NCBI RefSeq assembly: GCF_946481715.1
Contig: NZ_CAMLOV010000075.1
Location: forward strand, 1-24,809
DNA: 24,809 nucleotides
DNA from: an uncultured Mucilaginibacter sp.
Lineage (GTDB): Bacteria > Bacteroidota > Bacteroidia > Sphingobacteriales > Sphingobacteriaceae
Direction: 5' to 3'
Shown: positions 6,957 through 16,000 of the stretch, piece after piece
Layout: the number at the start of each line of letters is the position of its first letter
Numbering within the stretch: the first letter of the stretch is position 1
Translations under genes and position numbers: made by a program
Notes under the pieces: model-generated
Told to the model about the DNA's origin: nothing
What the model saw: only the letters and a program-made list of their open reading frames with translations
Databases searched by the model: none

Positions 6957-7598
6957 ATGGAAACTTCGTTTTTAAAGTTTTTGGTACCGAAAGACCGCGT
7001 ATTTTTTGACCTTTTTGACCAATCATGCACCGTTAATGTGCAAATGGCCGAACTATTGCACAAACTGGTAAGCGGCGAATCTGAGAGCCATAATATACTC
7101 TTAAACCAAATAAGCCGCCTTAAACAAACCGGCAACGAAGTAAAGCATAAAGTTTACCTGGCATCGGCAAAAGCATTTGTATCGCCATTTGCCCGTAGCG
7201 ATATGTATGCATTAGCATCCGCTATCAATAACATTTGCGATTATATTCATATTTCATCGCGCCGCTATAGCTTGTTTCAATCAGAGCCGGCCAGCCCGGC
7301 CATAAAAGAGCTTTCGGGCATTATCATCGAAAGCTGTATAGAGTTGCAGTCTGCCGTTTCGGGCTTGAGCAATTTGGCCAACTCCGACCAGATAAAAGAA
7401 AGCTGTAACAAAATAAAACAGCTGGAACATTACGCCGACCAGGTATCGGGTAAAGCGGTAGGCGCTATCATGGAAACCGAAAAAAACTCGGTAGAGGTGA
7501 TCAAATATACCGAGATACTTTCTGCCCTTGAGCGTACTACCGATAAATGCGAGCATGCTACCGTAGTGATAGAGAGTATTATTATCAAAAACAAGTAG
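6957..7598 (+). CDS. DUF47 family (PhoU-like) protein
   Basis: 213 residues, all alpha-helical, the usual length of DUF47/TIGR00153 proteins, which share the PhoU fold. The N-terminus FLVPKDRVFFDLFDQSCTVN is characteristic of the family in Bacteroidota (xxxPKdxxFfxLFxxxa). A middle segment (ASAINNICDYIHISSRRYSL) and the end (EILSALERTTDKCEHATVVI) carry the acidic and helical patterns with which PhoU-like bundles bind metal clusters. These proteins are generally encoded directly before a Pit-type phosphate transporter and are thought to modulate it. Here no transporter follows: the next gene is convergent and one base away. It therefore acts alone or serves a transporter encoded elsewhere. Cytoplasmic, with no signal or membrane segment. 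Confidence 0.88.
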   Translation: METSFLKFLVPKDRVFFDLFDQSCTVNVQMAELLHKLVSGESESHNILLNQISRLKQTGNEVKHKVYLASAKAFVSPFARSDMYALASAINNICDYIHISSRRYSLFQSEPASPAIKELSGIIIESCIELQSAVSGLSNLANSDQIKESCNKIKQLEHYADQVSGKAVGAIMETEKNSVEVIKYTEILSALERTTDKCEHATVVIESIIIKNK

Positions 7599-7599
7599 C

Positions 7600-7752
7600 T
7601 TAATCCTTTTTGGGATCTGCGGAATCGATGGTATCCGTCAGTTCGTCTTTCTCAAACGCGTCTTTGTCTTTGCGATTGCGCACTATAAGCCATATAAGCA
7701 CAGCTACTGCCAGTAGCACTACTATCCCTATTTCGTAATAATTGATCTGCAT
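7600..7752 (-). CDS. Small single-pass membrane protein
   Basis: 50 residues from the ATG at 7752. An earlier ATG at 7800 would add 16 residues of no clear character. The sequence is MQINYYEIGIVVLLAVAVLI... with one membrane helix (about residues 8-26), then a positively charged turn (RNRKDKD) and a highly charged tail (EKDELTDTIDSADPKKD). The positive-inside rule puts the tail in the cytoplasm. Similar tiny membrane proteins are common in Bacteroidota and have no known function. Its stop is one base from the stop of the DUF47 gene, in convergent orientation. Confidence 0.65.
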   Translation of the reverse strand: MQINYYEIGIVVLLAVAVLIWLIVRNRKDKDAFEKDELTDTIDSADPKKD

Positions 7753-7828
7753 GTAATATACGCCACAATAGTGATGCCTAATTTGGTCAATGTTAAGCAC
7801 TTATATAAGTGTTAACATAATGATAACA

Positions 7829-7858
7829 TTGGATTAACTTGATAGCAACTTATCTTTG
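7829..7858 (+). promoter_or_regulatory. Bacteroidota-type promoter of the lysine-rich protein gene
   Basis: TTG (7829-7831), 19 bases, TATCTTTG (7851-7858): a full match to the -33/-7 consensus of the primary sigma factor of Bacteroidota. The ATG follows at 7876, leaving a leader of about a dozen bases. It is the best promoter in the window. Confidence 0.6.
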
Positions 7859-7875
7859 CCGAATAATTTGCAGCT

Positions 7876-8208
7876 ATGAAAAAAGATAAACTTAAGGCCT
7901 TAGTAAAATCCGCACGGAAAAGCACAACCGAAACCATTAAATTAACGCTCGTTACCCAATTAAAAGATACCGCCGAAAAATTGGGCATCGCCTCCAAAAA
8001 AACAACAAAAGAGATAGAGAAAAGCGCTAAAAGTTTAGCTAAGAAATTATCCGCAGAAGTTAAGATAGATAAAGACGCTATTGCACAGGCAGCTACCGAA
8101 ACAAAAACAGCGCCTGTTGTTGCAGCTACACCTGTAACCGAAAAACCTGCTAAACAAGCCCCTGCAAAACCAAAGGCAGAAAAAAAGGCTGAATTGGCTA
8201 ACGGATAA
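7876..8208 (+). CDS. Lysine/alanine-rich small basic protein
   Basis: 110 residues, unrecognised by homology. Residues 1-70 are predicted helical and strongly basic (MKKDKLKALVKSARKSTTET and later EIEKSAKSLAKKLSAEVKID). Residues 70-110 form a low-complexity Ala/Pro/Lys/Thr tail (PAKQAPAKPKAEKKAELANG) of the kind seen in histone H1-like bacterial DNA-binding proteins. No signal peptide or membrane segment is present, so it is cytoplasmic. A nucleoid-associated or RNA-binding role is an inference from composition only. It has a consensus promoter, which suggests sound expression, and a terminator-like hairpin 58 bases past its stop. Its last 11 bases overlap the end of the convergent T9SS cargo gene. 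Confidence 0.75.
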   Translation: MKKDKLKALVKSARKSTTETIKLTLVTQLKDTAEKLGIASKKTTKEIEKSAKSLAKKLSAEVKIDKDAIAQAATETKTAPVVAATPVTEKPAKQAPAKPKAEKKAELANG

Positions 8209-9688
8209 TAGTAACCGCCCCGGATTTGGTTTGCGTTGAATCCAGTTGGATAAAATAATAATATACGCCGGAAGGGCATGCCTTTCCGGCGTTTGTTTTG
8301 CCATCCCAATGCTCTGCCAAACCGCTTGAACGGAATACCTCCTGCCCGTTCCTGTTAAATACCCTTACCTTTGCATTCCTGAAAGCGCCCACACCCGGGA
8401 ACGCCCAGGTATCGTTTACGCCATCTCCGTTTGGGGTAAATAAATTTGCCGTGGCCGGGCTAAATGGAATGGTGGCATTGTTAACAATCGGATCAGAAGT
8501 AACCATGCTTTTTGTGGTACAATCGGCATTGCTTACCAAAATACAGGTTATCAGATCGCCCGGCACAAGTTTATAAGCCGTAAATGTATCGGAGTTTGTG
8601 CCCTCATTTGCACCGTTTATTTGCCATTGGTATATGGGCGCGGCGCCACCGTTTTTTATGGTAGCCGTATAAGTTATGGATACATCTGGCTCAACGGCCG
8701 TAGGTTGTATACTTATCTCGGGCGTAACCGATGGAATGGTGTGTACAATAAATGGAAGGCTTGTTGCAATAGTGGCAACCTGGCATACTTTTGCATTACT
8801 GGCCATGGTGCAGGTAAGCTCATCGCCCTCTGTTAACTGCGCCGATTTAAATATTTTAGCATTGCCGTTGGGCGCCGCTACATGATTTACGAACCATTGG
8901 TAGCCAGGATTATCTCCGCCGTTTACCGGTATTGCGGTAAAAGTTAGTTCGCTGTCTTCACAAGGTTTAGCTGTATTTGATTCTATGCTAACCGATGGGT
9001 TTTCCGTCGGGACGTCGTCAATAATAACAGGGTTACTTTGTACAACCGGGGTAGTGATACAAATATCTGTACTCGTCATTTCGCAGGTTACCACATCACC
9101 TTTTTTTAAGCCGGTTGGAGAAAATGGCTGGCTAACATCGGTGACCAAACCACCAACTTTTATATAATTTACCTTCCATTGATAGGTAGCTTGGTCGCCG
9201 TTATAGGTTGGCACGCCGGTAAAGGATGGGTTGGGGTATTCGGCGCAGATGATATTTGACCTGGTAGAAATTTTTATAACCGGCACCTTTAGGTTAGTTA
9301 TCGTAATTGAATTTGAATTCAACTCGCAGCCGGCCTTCGTAATTATTTTAACAAAGTACTTACCTGCAATGTCAGCCTTAAACGTATAGGGGGCATTTTG
9401 TGCCTGCTGCTTACTTACCGTTGTGTTGTTCTCGTATATCCACTCCACCGATTCGATAGGATCCGTAGCGCTTGCTGTAAGCGTGCTGCCAATACAGGTG
9501 TTGCCTGTAAGATTGCCTATAGTATTGCAATTAGCAGTTGGTTTCTTCGGTTTATCTTTTTTTATAGTATCGGGAATACCCATTGCCGTTAAAAGGCACG
9601 GCTTTATTATAAACCGCTTGCCTGGTTTTGCAAATACCGCGGTATTAAAAAAAAGGAAAAAAAGGATTGCAATGATGCAGGGCCTCAC
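8198..9688 (-). CDS. Secreted multidomain Ig-like protein with T9SS type B (gliding motility-associated) C-terminal domain
   Basis: 496 residues. The start is GTG at 9688: an in-frame stop lies 18 bases upstream and no ATG precedes the signal peptide RPCIIAILFFLFFNTAVFA. After a Lys/Pro-rich linker come three or four Ig-like repeats (about 50-403), each with a YQWxxN strand and an LxxGDxxTCxxxS strand, the cysteine pairing with one earlier in the repeat. The end (about 407-496: NLFTPNGDGVNDTW, then VRVFNRNGQEVFRS and SGVYYYFIQLD) is the CHU_C or type B sorting domain, recognised by the type IX secretion system for passage through the outer membrane. Probably surface-attached or released, as an adhesin or structural protein. 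Its last 11 bases overlap the convergent lysine-rich gene. Confidence 0.92.
   Translation of the reverse strand: MRPCIIAILFFLFFNTAVFAKPGKRFIIKPCLLTAMGIPDTIKKDKPKKPTANCNTIGNLTGNTCIGSTLTASATDPIESVEWIYENNTTVSKQQAQNAPYTFKADIAGKYFVKIITKAGCELNSNSITITNLKVPVIKISTRSNIICAEYPNPSFTGVPTYNGDQATYQWKVNYIKVGGLVTDVSQPFSPTGLKKGDVVTCEMTSTDICITTPVVQSNPVIIDDVPTENPSVSIESNTAKPCEDSELTFTAIPVNGGDNPGYQWFVNHVAAPNGNAKIFKSAQLTEGDELTCTMASNAKVCQVATIATSLPFIVHTIPSVTPEISIQPTAVEPDVSITYTATIKNGGAAPIYQWQINGANEGTNSDTFTAYKLVPGDLITCILVSNADCTTKSMVTSDPIVNNATIPFSPATANLFTPNGDGVNDTWAFPGVGAFRNAKVRVFNRNGQEVFRSSGLAEHWDGKTNAGKACPSGVYYYFIQLDSTQTKSGAVTIIR
8266..8302 (+). terminator. Terminator-like palindrome inside the 3' coding end of the convergent gene
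   Basis: 8266-8291 is a 26-base palindrome (CGCCGGAAGGGC / GCCTTTCCGGCG) with a single imperfect pair, which becomes G-U in plus-strand RNA. It is followed by TTTGTTTTG. It lies 58 bases after the stop of the plus-strand lysine-rich gene, so it suits as its terminator. On the minus strand it encodes part of the sorting domain (NAGKACPSGV). Confidence 0.6.
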
Positions 9689-9759
9689 TAATCGTTTAAT
9701 TGGTGCCTAAAAATAAGAATGTTTTATGATCTTTTGAAGATGGTGTTTACCAATAACCA

Positions 9760-10695
9760 TTAAGTCCGTTTTAACTCATTTATTACCAACTGTGCCGTTT
9801 CGTTAGCAAGCCCGATGGTTGCAATGGAGCCGCTGTTGAATTTTAGGAAGTCTGCTTCAACTCCATCGCTAAATATTACGCCGCTGCCCGGCATTAGCGA
9901 TTCTACCGTTAACGTACCGGTTTGTTTAATGATGCCTGCGGTGATGCCTATTTGGGTACGGATGCTTTGAAAGGGCTCGCGCACGGCAAAAAGCAACTCA
10001 TTTTCCTTTATCCGGGGTTTTTTTGCCTGCAGGTTTTTCTCAAATAAACCGGCAACGCCGTAAGCCATATTAAATACAGAGCTTAACCAGCCTGTTGAAC
10101 CGGCCGGGGTAGAAACTATCAACCCGCTGGACGACTGCTCTTCGGTGGTTTTGCCGTAGGATATTTTGTAGCGGGCAGATACGTGCGACGCGGCACCAAT
10201 AAACAGGTCGTTAAAAGCCAGTAAGCGTTGCCCATCGTTTAATTTTGCTTCAGCAAACCGCATCGTTTTCCATTGGAATTTATCGGCTAGCACATTCTCT
10301 ACCGCTGCAATAAAGTTATTGGTATTAAAGGGCAACAGCACGCCATCGTAACGTTCTTCATCCGGGTTTACGGCAATGATAGGTATGCCGCCGGAGTACT
10401 TTGCGGTATTGGCCACCAACCCGTCCTGCCCAATTACAATAATGATCTGCTTTGGCGAAAAGATGAAGGATGGGATAAAATTCCGCTCGATGATCTTGTA
10501 TTTAACCACCTTGGAAAGCCGGGTTTGCAACGCACTTAGCGATGCGTGGAATATTTCGTGCTCCAGCACGTAGTCCTCAAAATTACCGCCAAGCCTTTCA
10601 ATGTAAAACTTAGCCTGTGCTTTGGTATTAAAACGTTCGATCAACGCCTCCAGCCTGGTTTTATTTTTTACAATAACGGCGTACTCTACGTTCAT
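9760..10695 (-). CDS. NAD kinase-like protein with N-terminal extension, coupled to SPFH protein
   Basis: 311 residues of the NAD(+)/NADH kinase fold. The core motifs are present but altered: the GGDGT loop reads GQDGL (89-93), keeping the essential aspartate D91; the NE motif reads ND (162-163); the conserved STPTGSTAY reads STPAGSTGW (195-203); and the late DG motif is FSDG (D277). About 80 residues precede the core (KTRLEALIERFNTKAQAKFY), longer than in housekeeping NadK. It may make NADP, phosphorylate another nucleotide or sugar, or be a binding protein only. Its start codon overlaps the SPFH gene's stop (ATGA), so the two are translated together. The true NadK of the genome is probably elsewhere. 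Confidence 0.85.
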   Translation of the reverse strand: MNVEYAVIVKNKTRLEALIERFNTKAQAKFYIERLGGNFEDYVLEHEIFHASLSALQTRLSKVVKYKIIERNFIPSFIFSPKQIIIVIGQDGLVANTAKYSGGIPIIAVNPDEERYDGVLLPFNTNNFIAAVENVLADKFQWKTMRFAEAKLNDGQRLLAFNDLFIGAASHVSARYKISYGKTTEEQSSSGLIVSTPAGSTGWLSSVFNMAYGVAGLFEKNLQAKKPRIKENELLFAVREPFQSIRTQIGITAGIIKQTGTLTVESLMPGSGVIFSDGVEADFLKFNSGSIATIGLANETAQLVINELKRT

Positions 10696-11714
10696 CCTTT
10701 ACCTTTCGGCTTATCATGCAAAAGCGATTCTAACAGTTCGGGGCTGATATTCAGGTTGCCTATTTTATCGGCATTCTCCGCCAATTGCCTAAAAGCAAGG
10801 GCGATATTAAATTTGGGGTCAGGGTTGTTATTCAACGCGGTCAGCGTTTTCCAATCAATATCTTTATAAGGCTTCAAGGTTGTTTCAATTACAAAACCCT
10901 GGGTTTCGGCCTCCTTTTTATCGTTTGCTGTTTTTTGCTCTATTAATTCTTTTCGCTGATTTTCAACCGCAATATCCGCAGCCAACTGCATCTCGCGCAG
11001 CTTGCGGTCGTTATCCGCCTTTTGCACGTCAGATTCCATCCTCTTTTCGGCTATCTGCTTTTGCTTTTCTTCTACCGCAATTTCAGTATTCAGTTCCGTT
11101 TCTTTTATACGGCGCTCCTGCTCCACTGCAAAATTCCGGCGTTCGTAAATTGCCTGGTCTGCCTCCTGCTGTAGCTTTTCGCGCGTATCGGTCTCCAGTG
11201 CGCGCGCCATCTCCGGCGTAGCCGAAATTCCCAATATGTTTGCCCCTAATATCTCTATCCCCAGCATGCCTATTGCAGGCGATGCTTTAAGCCCCTCTAA
11301 TATCCTTTCTTCAATAGCCTTTGCCGAGCGGATAGCATCCTTTAGTTTTATGCTGTGGATATAGGCTGATGTTGCGGTTTGCGCTTCGTTGATAATACGT
11401 TGGTTCAGCTTTTCTATATCGTTTTTCTTGTATTGTCCATAGTCATTCACCGTAAAATCTAAAACATCTGCAAGCTCTTTCGGGCGGCTTATTTTATAAC
11501 TTATCTGCCCCTGTATGTTTACAGATTGGTAATCGTTTGTAGATTCAGCGAAGATAAAAGGCAGGTCGTTGCTGCCCATTGGGATAGCCACAATGGAGCT
11601 ATTTGGCGCAAAGTAGAAGAATGAAAGCCCCCGACCCTCCCGTTTTATTGCTCCATTCTTAAAATGGATCACATAGGTCATCGAGTCGAATTTGATGTGC
11701 TGTATCCCAAACAT
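10692..11714 (-). CDS. SPFH/Band 7 domain protein, soluble, with C-terminal coiled coil
   Basis: 340 residues. Residues about 1-165 form an SPFH (stomatin/prohibitin/flotillin/HflK) domain, seen in the alternation of strands and helices from SVNIQGQISYKISRPKEL to IGMLGIEILGANILGISATP. Residues about 165-280 are a continuous, highly charged coiled coil (QEADQAIYERRNFAVEQERR and onward, rich in E, K, Q, R), as in flotillin-type proteins that oligomerise into rings or scaffolds. There is no N-terminal membrane helix or signal, unlike most SPFH proteins, so it is peripheral or cytosolic. It is the first gene of a two-gene unit with the NAD-kinase-like gene, overlapping by 4 bases. A palindrome (11800-11816) lies upstream of it. 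Confidence 0.88.
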   Translation of the reverse strand: MFGIQHIKFDSMTYVIHFKNGAIKREGRGLSFFYFAPNSSIVAIPMGSNDLPFIFAESTNDYQSVNIQGQISYKISRPKELADVLDFTVNDYGQYKKNDIEKLNQRIINEAQTATSAYIHSIKLKDAIRSAKAIEERILEGLKASPAIGMLGIEILGANILGISATPEMARALETDTREKLQQEADQAIYERRNFAVEQERRIKETELNTEIAVEEKQKQIAEKRMESDVQKADNDRKLREMQLAADIAVENQRKELIEQKTANDKKEAETQGFVIETTLKPYKDIDWKTLTALNNNPDPKFNIALAFRQLAENADKIGNLNISPELLESLLHDKPKGKG

Positions 11715-11799
11715 AATAAGGTTTATTTTAGGTTAATAGGCTTTATATGCATTAAGCGCCCGTGTATATTTTGTACTAATATAGGTTTAGCGAGCATCA

Positions 11800-11816
11800 A
11801 ATGCAATACCTGCATT
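11800..11816. promoter_or_regulatory. Inverted repeat between rlmF and the SPFH gene
   Basis: AATGCA-ATACC-TGCATT, a perfect 6-bp inverted repeat with a 5-base spacer, 36 bases after the rlmF stop and 85 before the SPFH start. It has no T-tract, so an operator or a processing hairpin is more likely than a terminator. Chance is possible at this size. Confidence 0.3.
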
Positions 11817-11851
11817 GGTTTTAACAAATATATCAGCATCGCGCTTGCAGG

Positions 11852-12826
11852 TTAGTTAGCGGCTTTCCAGTAAGTATTTCTCCAGGTGCGCCGTGCAGCT
11901 TCGCTCAAAAAAGTCCAGGCAACAATGCGGCTAACTTTTTGGCCCTGTGCCATATCGATAGTCTTTACCTCAAGCGCTTTAGCTTTGCCCAGGGCACGGT
12001 AAACCGCCGCCAGCGTGTCTTTTTTTGACACAAGGGTAGAGAACCAAAGCACCCTATCGGCAAACAGCGTGCTTTGGTCAACCATGTTACGGATGAAGGC
12101 TACTTCGCCGCCCGGGTACCAAAGCTCGTTATTTTTACCGCCGAAATTTAATTGGGGCTGTTGCGGTTTACCATTGTGCAAATTCTTTACTTTTTTGATA
12201 GCGCTCTCCTGCGCCTCCTTAAGCGAAGCATGGAAGGGCGGGTTACATATCGTTATATCAAATATCTCTCCTTGCGTAATGGCGCCTTTAAAAATATTGG
12301 CCTTATTGCTTTGCGGGCGTATTTTTATGTGGTTGCCCAAAGCGGGGTTTAATGATGCAATCTTGTTGGCAGAGCGGATAGCTTCGGCATCGGTATCGGT
12401 GCCGGTAAACTGCCAGCCGTAAACGCTGTTGCCTATAAGCGGGTAAACGCAATTGGCGCCCACGCCCACATCCAAAACCCGAACGCCTTTGCCGGTAGGT
12501 ACGGCACCATTATTGCCTTCGGCCAGCAGATCGGCAATGTAGTGGATATAATCTGCCCGGCCAGGTATTGGCGGGCAAAGGTAGCCTGCGGGGATATCCC
12601 AGTAGTTTATATTATAAAAGACTTTCAACAACGCCCGGTTGAGCTCTTTAACCGCTTCAGCATCAGCAAAATCAATCGATTCAACTTCATACTGGTTTAG
12701 CCTTACAAATGGCCGCAGCGTTGGCGATGCTTTTATCAGCTTTTCAAAATCGTAGCCCGCGCGGTGCACATTGCGGGGATGGAGACTTTCTTTTTCGGCG
12801 GGTTTTTGTTTTTCGGCAGATGGCAT
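11852..12826 (-). CDS. rlmF: 23S rRNA (adenine(1618)-N(6))-methyltransferase RlmF
   Basis: 324 residues. RlmF uses S-adenosylmethionine to make N6-methyladenine at position 1618 (E. coli numbering) of 23S rRNA. The family's N-terminal signature is present (LHPRNVHRAGYDFEKL, 15-30), as are the strongly conserved NYWDIPAGYLCPPIPGRADY (about 74-93), the SAM-binding motif I (VLDVGVGANCVYPLIG, 117-132), TGTDTD (motif II, 141-146) and the catalytic NPPFH (195-199). Length is normal. It stands alone: a palindrome lies downstream, and upstream is a gap of 247 bases with repeats and no clear -33/-7 pair. Start ATG 12826 gives a charged leader (PSAEKQKPAEKES) before the core, as in relatives. Confidence 0.96.
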   Translation of the reverse strand: MPSAEKQKPAEKESLHPRNVHRAGYDFEKLIKASPTLRPFVRLNQYEVESIDFADAEAVKELNRALLKVFYNINYWDIPAGYLCPPIPGRADYIHYIADLLAEGNNGAVPTGKGVRVLDVGVGANCVYPLIGNSVYGWQFTGTDTDAEAIRSANKIASLNPALGNHIKIRPQSNKANIFKGAITQGEIFDITICNPPFHASLKEAQESAIKKVKNLHNGKPQQPQLNFGGKNNELWYPGGEVAFIRNMVDQSTLFADRVLWFSTLVSKKDTLAAVYRALGKAKALEVKTIDMAQGQKVSRIVAWTFLSEAARRTWRNTYWKAAN

Positions 12827-12939
12827 ATTGGGTGTATCGATGGCGCAAATATCGGCATTTATTTGACCTTATAGCATACGAGTACAAACTGCGCATTTTT
12901 GTTTTTTTGATGCAAAAACCGCAATTTTCCCGACAAAAA

Positions 12940-12988
12940 TCGGTGGATTTCTGTGTTTTTCTGTGCTTTTTCTACGCAAAAAAGCACA
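12940..12988. repeat. TCTGTG-rich short repeat with 10-bp stem hairpin
   Basis: The gap 12827-13073 holds, at about 12940-12973, spaced TTTCTGTG words resembling the CTCTGTG units of the repeat at 3441-3574. They run into a perfect hairpin: TGTGCTTTTT (12962-12971), 7-base loop, AAAAAGCACA (12979-12988). It may be a degenerate member of the same family or a terminator for the GH106 gene, though no T-tract follows the stem. GCGGC/GCCGC at 13047-13064 is a second small stem nearer that gene's stop. Confidence 0.4.
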
Positions 12989-13073
12989 TTGGCAAGCCGG
13001 GTGTTTTTTATCTTTAAAAACCAAAGGTATCGCGACGGGAAGGGTTGCGGCAGCCTTAAGCCGCTCCTCATTT

Positions 13074-16000
13074 TTAGTATTTGACAACATCAATTTTAAC
13101 CGGTCCCAATAGCCCCGAGGATTGCAGGCCACCCTTCGGGTCCGGGCCCCAAAGGACCGAAGTTGGGCGCGTACCGGCGGGCATTAAAGCATCGCCCACC
13201 AACCTGTTCACCCAATTGTTTACCACCTTAATTTCGAGCTTATTTTCTCCCGACTTAAGGGCTTTTGTTATATCCACGCGGTATGGCGGTGTCCAGGCGC
13301 CACCCATTTCTACGCCGTTTACAAACACTTTTGCCAGTGAACGGGCCAGACCCAGATCGATAATATAATTTGCGCCCTTTTCCAGCCTGCCAGGTTTAAA
13401 CGTAGTGCGGTAATAGGCAGTGCCCGAGTAGTATTTAATGCTGTCGTTATTGCTTTTAGCCCAATCGGTTAAGGCATCAAATTTTACAGGCGCAGCAGGG
13501 CCGCGCATGGCCTTGTCAAAGCTTACCATCCAGGGTTGGGTAATGCTTATCGTTTTTATGGCATCAGGGTAATTTAAGCGTGTGGCATCGCCTGCACCGG
13601 CCGGTTTCCTGAATATTACAAAAGCACTCTCTAAGGGCGCAAGCTGCATTGGCACAACCGTTGTTGTAGCTGTTTGGCGGTATGAGGGCAAATCGCGTGT
13701 GCTGCCTGATATGGCGTCCCACAGTTCCGGGCTTTTGCCTGTAGTGCGGAATTCGGCGTCAATTGTTACCGGCGTATCGTTTTGGTTCGATATAAAATAA
13801 AGGTCGCCCTCCTGTAACTGCCTATGGATAAACAAGACCGATTCGCTTTTAGTGACCTTAACATCAGGTATCACTTTTACCAGGTTTAGTGCCTCCTGCA
13901 TTTCCATACCGCTTATCACCATGCCTTTGCCGTAGCGGTTAATTTTGGTTGTTGTACCGTCAATCTTCCCCCACAGTTCGGCTGCCATGGTTTGCACCAG
14001 CTTATCTGAAGCCGGGTAATCCTTTAAGCTTGGCGAGCGCGATGGCCTCGGCCCTAAAACTACCGCGCCTTGCTGTACCAGGTCCTTTATCTTCGCTAAT
14101 ACCTCGGGGCGCATGGTTTTTAACTTCGGCAAAACGAGTATGCTGTAACTGATGCCATTCGGCAGGGTTAACCTGCCGTTTTTTACCGTCAGTTTTTCTT
14201 TGATCACCTCCCTGTTAATATAATCGAATGAGTATCCCGCAGGCAAAGCAGGATCAGTCACCCCTGTCATTTTAGGAGCATCCTCGCCTATAAAATACGC
14301 CACATCTGCAACATACTGCCCTTGCTGTAGCATCAGGTTACAGCGTTTCAGGTATTTCATCAGCATGTCCATGTCAAAAAACCAGGTGTTAAAGCGGTTA
14401 AACTCTACCCCAAACCATGCCGTTAAGCCCGGCGCAGTGTTTTCAACCGGCTGCTGTATATATACGTGCAACAGCGTACTGTTTATCCCTTCGGTAAAAA
14501 ACCGGTCGCCCCGTTTTTTAAACATGGCCGGGTAGCGCCCGAAAGGGGCACCGGCAGCCGTAAAGGATTCTGCCGACACTTTTATCTTACCATAGATATG
14601 CGCGGAAGATGAGGCTGCGCGGTTCTCGATATCGCCCAGATCGCCCTCGCTCCAAAACTCGCCACCTACCTCATCCGACTGCCCGCCGTACTGCAAAAAC
14701 TCGCCGGGGTAGCCCCAATGACCGTAATTTTCCAGCCAGGTAGTTAAGCCATTTTTATGGCTGATCTCGCGTAAGCCGCCTACGTATTTATATGAAACAT
14801 CATCGGCAATCAGCCTCCTCAGGTCCCATAAAAACCGGTCGGACAAATCCTGGCTGCCCACAACCTTGCCCTGCAAGGTGGGCAGGTAGGGTATAGGGTC
14901 GTAATTATATGCCTGCTTAAATTCCGCAACCAAATTATCCGTCCAGTTTTGGCTGCCGGTTTCGTAGCTATCCTGCACCACCACTTTCCAGGTTTTGCGG
15001 TCTTCGGCAGGGATGCGTTTTAATATCTGCCCCATAAAGGCATCAAAGTGGGCGGCGGCGTGCTCTGTGCTCATTTTATCCACCTCCAACCCCTGGCCTT
15101 CGGGTGGCGCCGGGGAGTTGGTAACGTTTGTTGGCGCCATGCCTGTGCGTTCTATAACCCAATTGCCTGCGGGCACGTTCCAGTTTAGGGTGCCATCGGC
15201 TGCCATGGCTGTTGATATATCCATCACCTTTGCCGGGTCGATGGCGTAGCCTGATGCCTCATTGGGTTGCGGCGCCCATTGGTATGCCGTCCAAAACGGA
15301 TGCGGGGTGGGCCACATTTTGGCAAGCGATTTTTCCATGTAATTCTCTACCATCGGCACAGCCGATAATTTCAACTCTGCTATGCCCGAATCGGAGGTAA
15401 CTTTAGTAAATATGATGCGGAAGTTTTTAGCAGTAGTGGCCGGTATAGATATGATGGCGGGGCCATAAGGGGTAAAGCCCGTGTTGAGTTCTGGGTTGCT
15501 GCGGTCGATTGCAAAATGCTTTACAGTAACATAGCTGCCGTTTGTATTAGCCTGTATATCGCCCTCCATAAAAACAGCCTTTTTTGTTGTGTTTATCACC
15601 ACGGCGCGGGTGGTATACGGGCTTTGGGTATTTATATCGACGGAGAATTGCTGCCCGCCTTTTAGGGCTATCGCGGTTTGCTCATTGCCATCAAACAAAT
15701 TACTTAATGAATCTACTGCCGGGATTGATGTAAACTTAGGTTTTAGTGCGCTAATATCTGTAGTGTAGTCAGCCGTTACGGGGTAGGCTATCACCTTTAC
15801 ATCCTGGAAATTTTCCTTTGGCTTTTCCAGCTTACGGTCCAGCAATACCGGCCCTTTAACCATTATTTGCGATGAGGTTAAATACCGCATGGCCTGCTGT
15901 GGTTTTACCCAAGGCCCGCCGGACTGGCTCCAGCCGGGGCTATTAAATATGCCTATCTCAATATTTAAACGGGTAGCGGTTTTAAGCGCGGTGTGCAATA

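Noticed and set aside
7600..7800. Start of the tiny membrane protein at 7800
   Set aside because: The ATG at 7752 gives a compact single-helix protein; the extra 16 residues have no signal-like or conserved character. The choice is not certain.
13047..13064. GCGGC/GCCGC hairpin after the GH106 gene as a terminator
   Set aside because: The stem is 5 bp with an 8-base loop and no T-tract follows in the direction of transcription.
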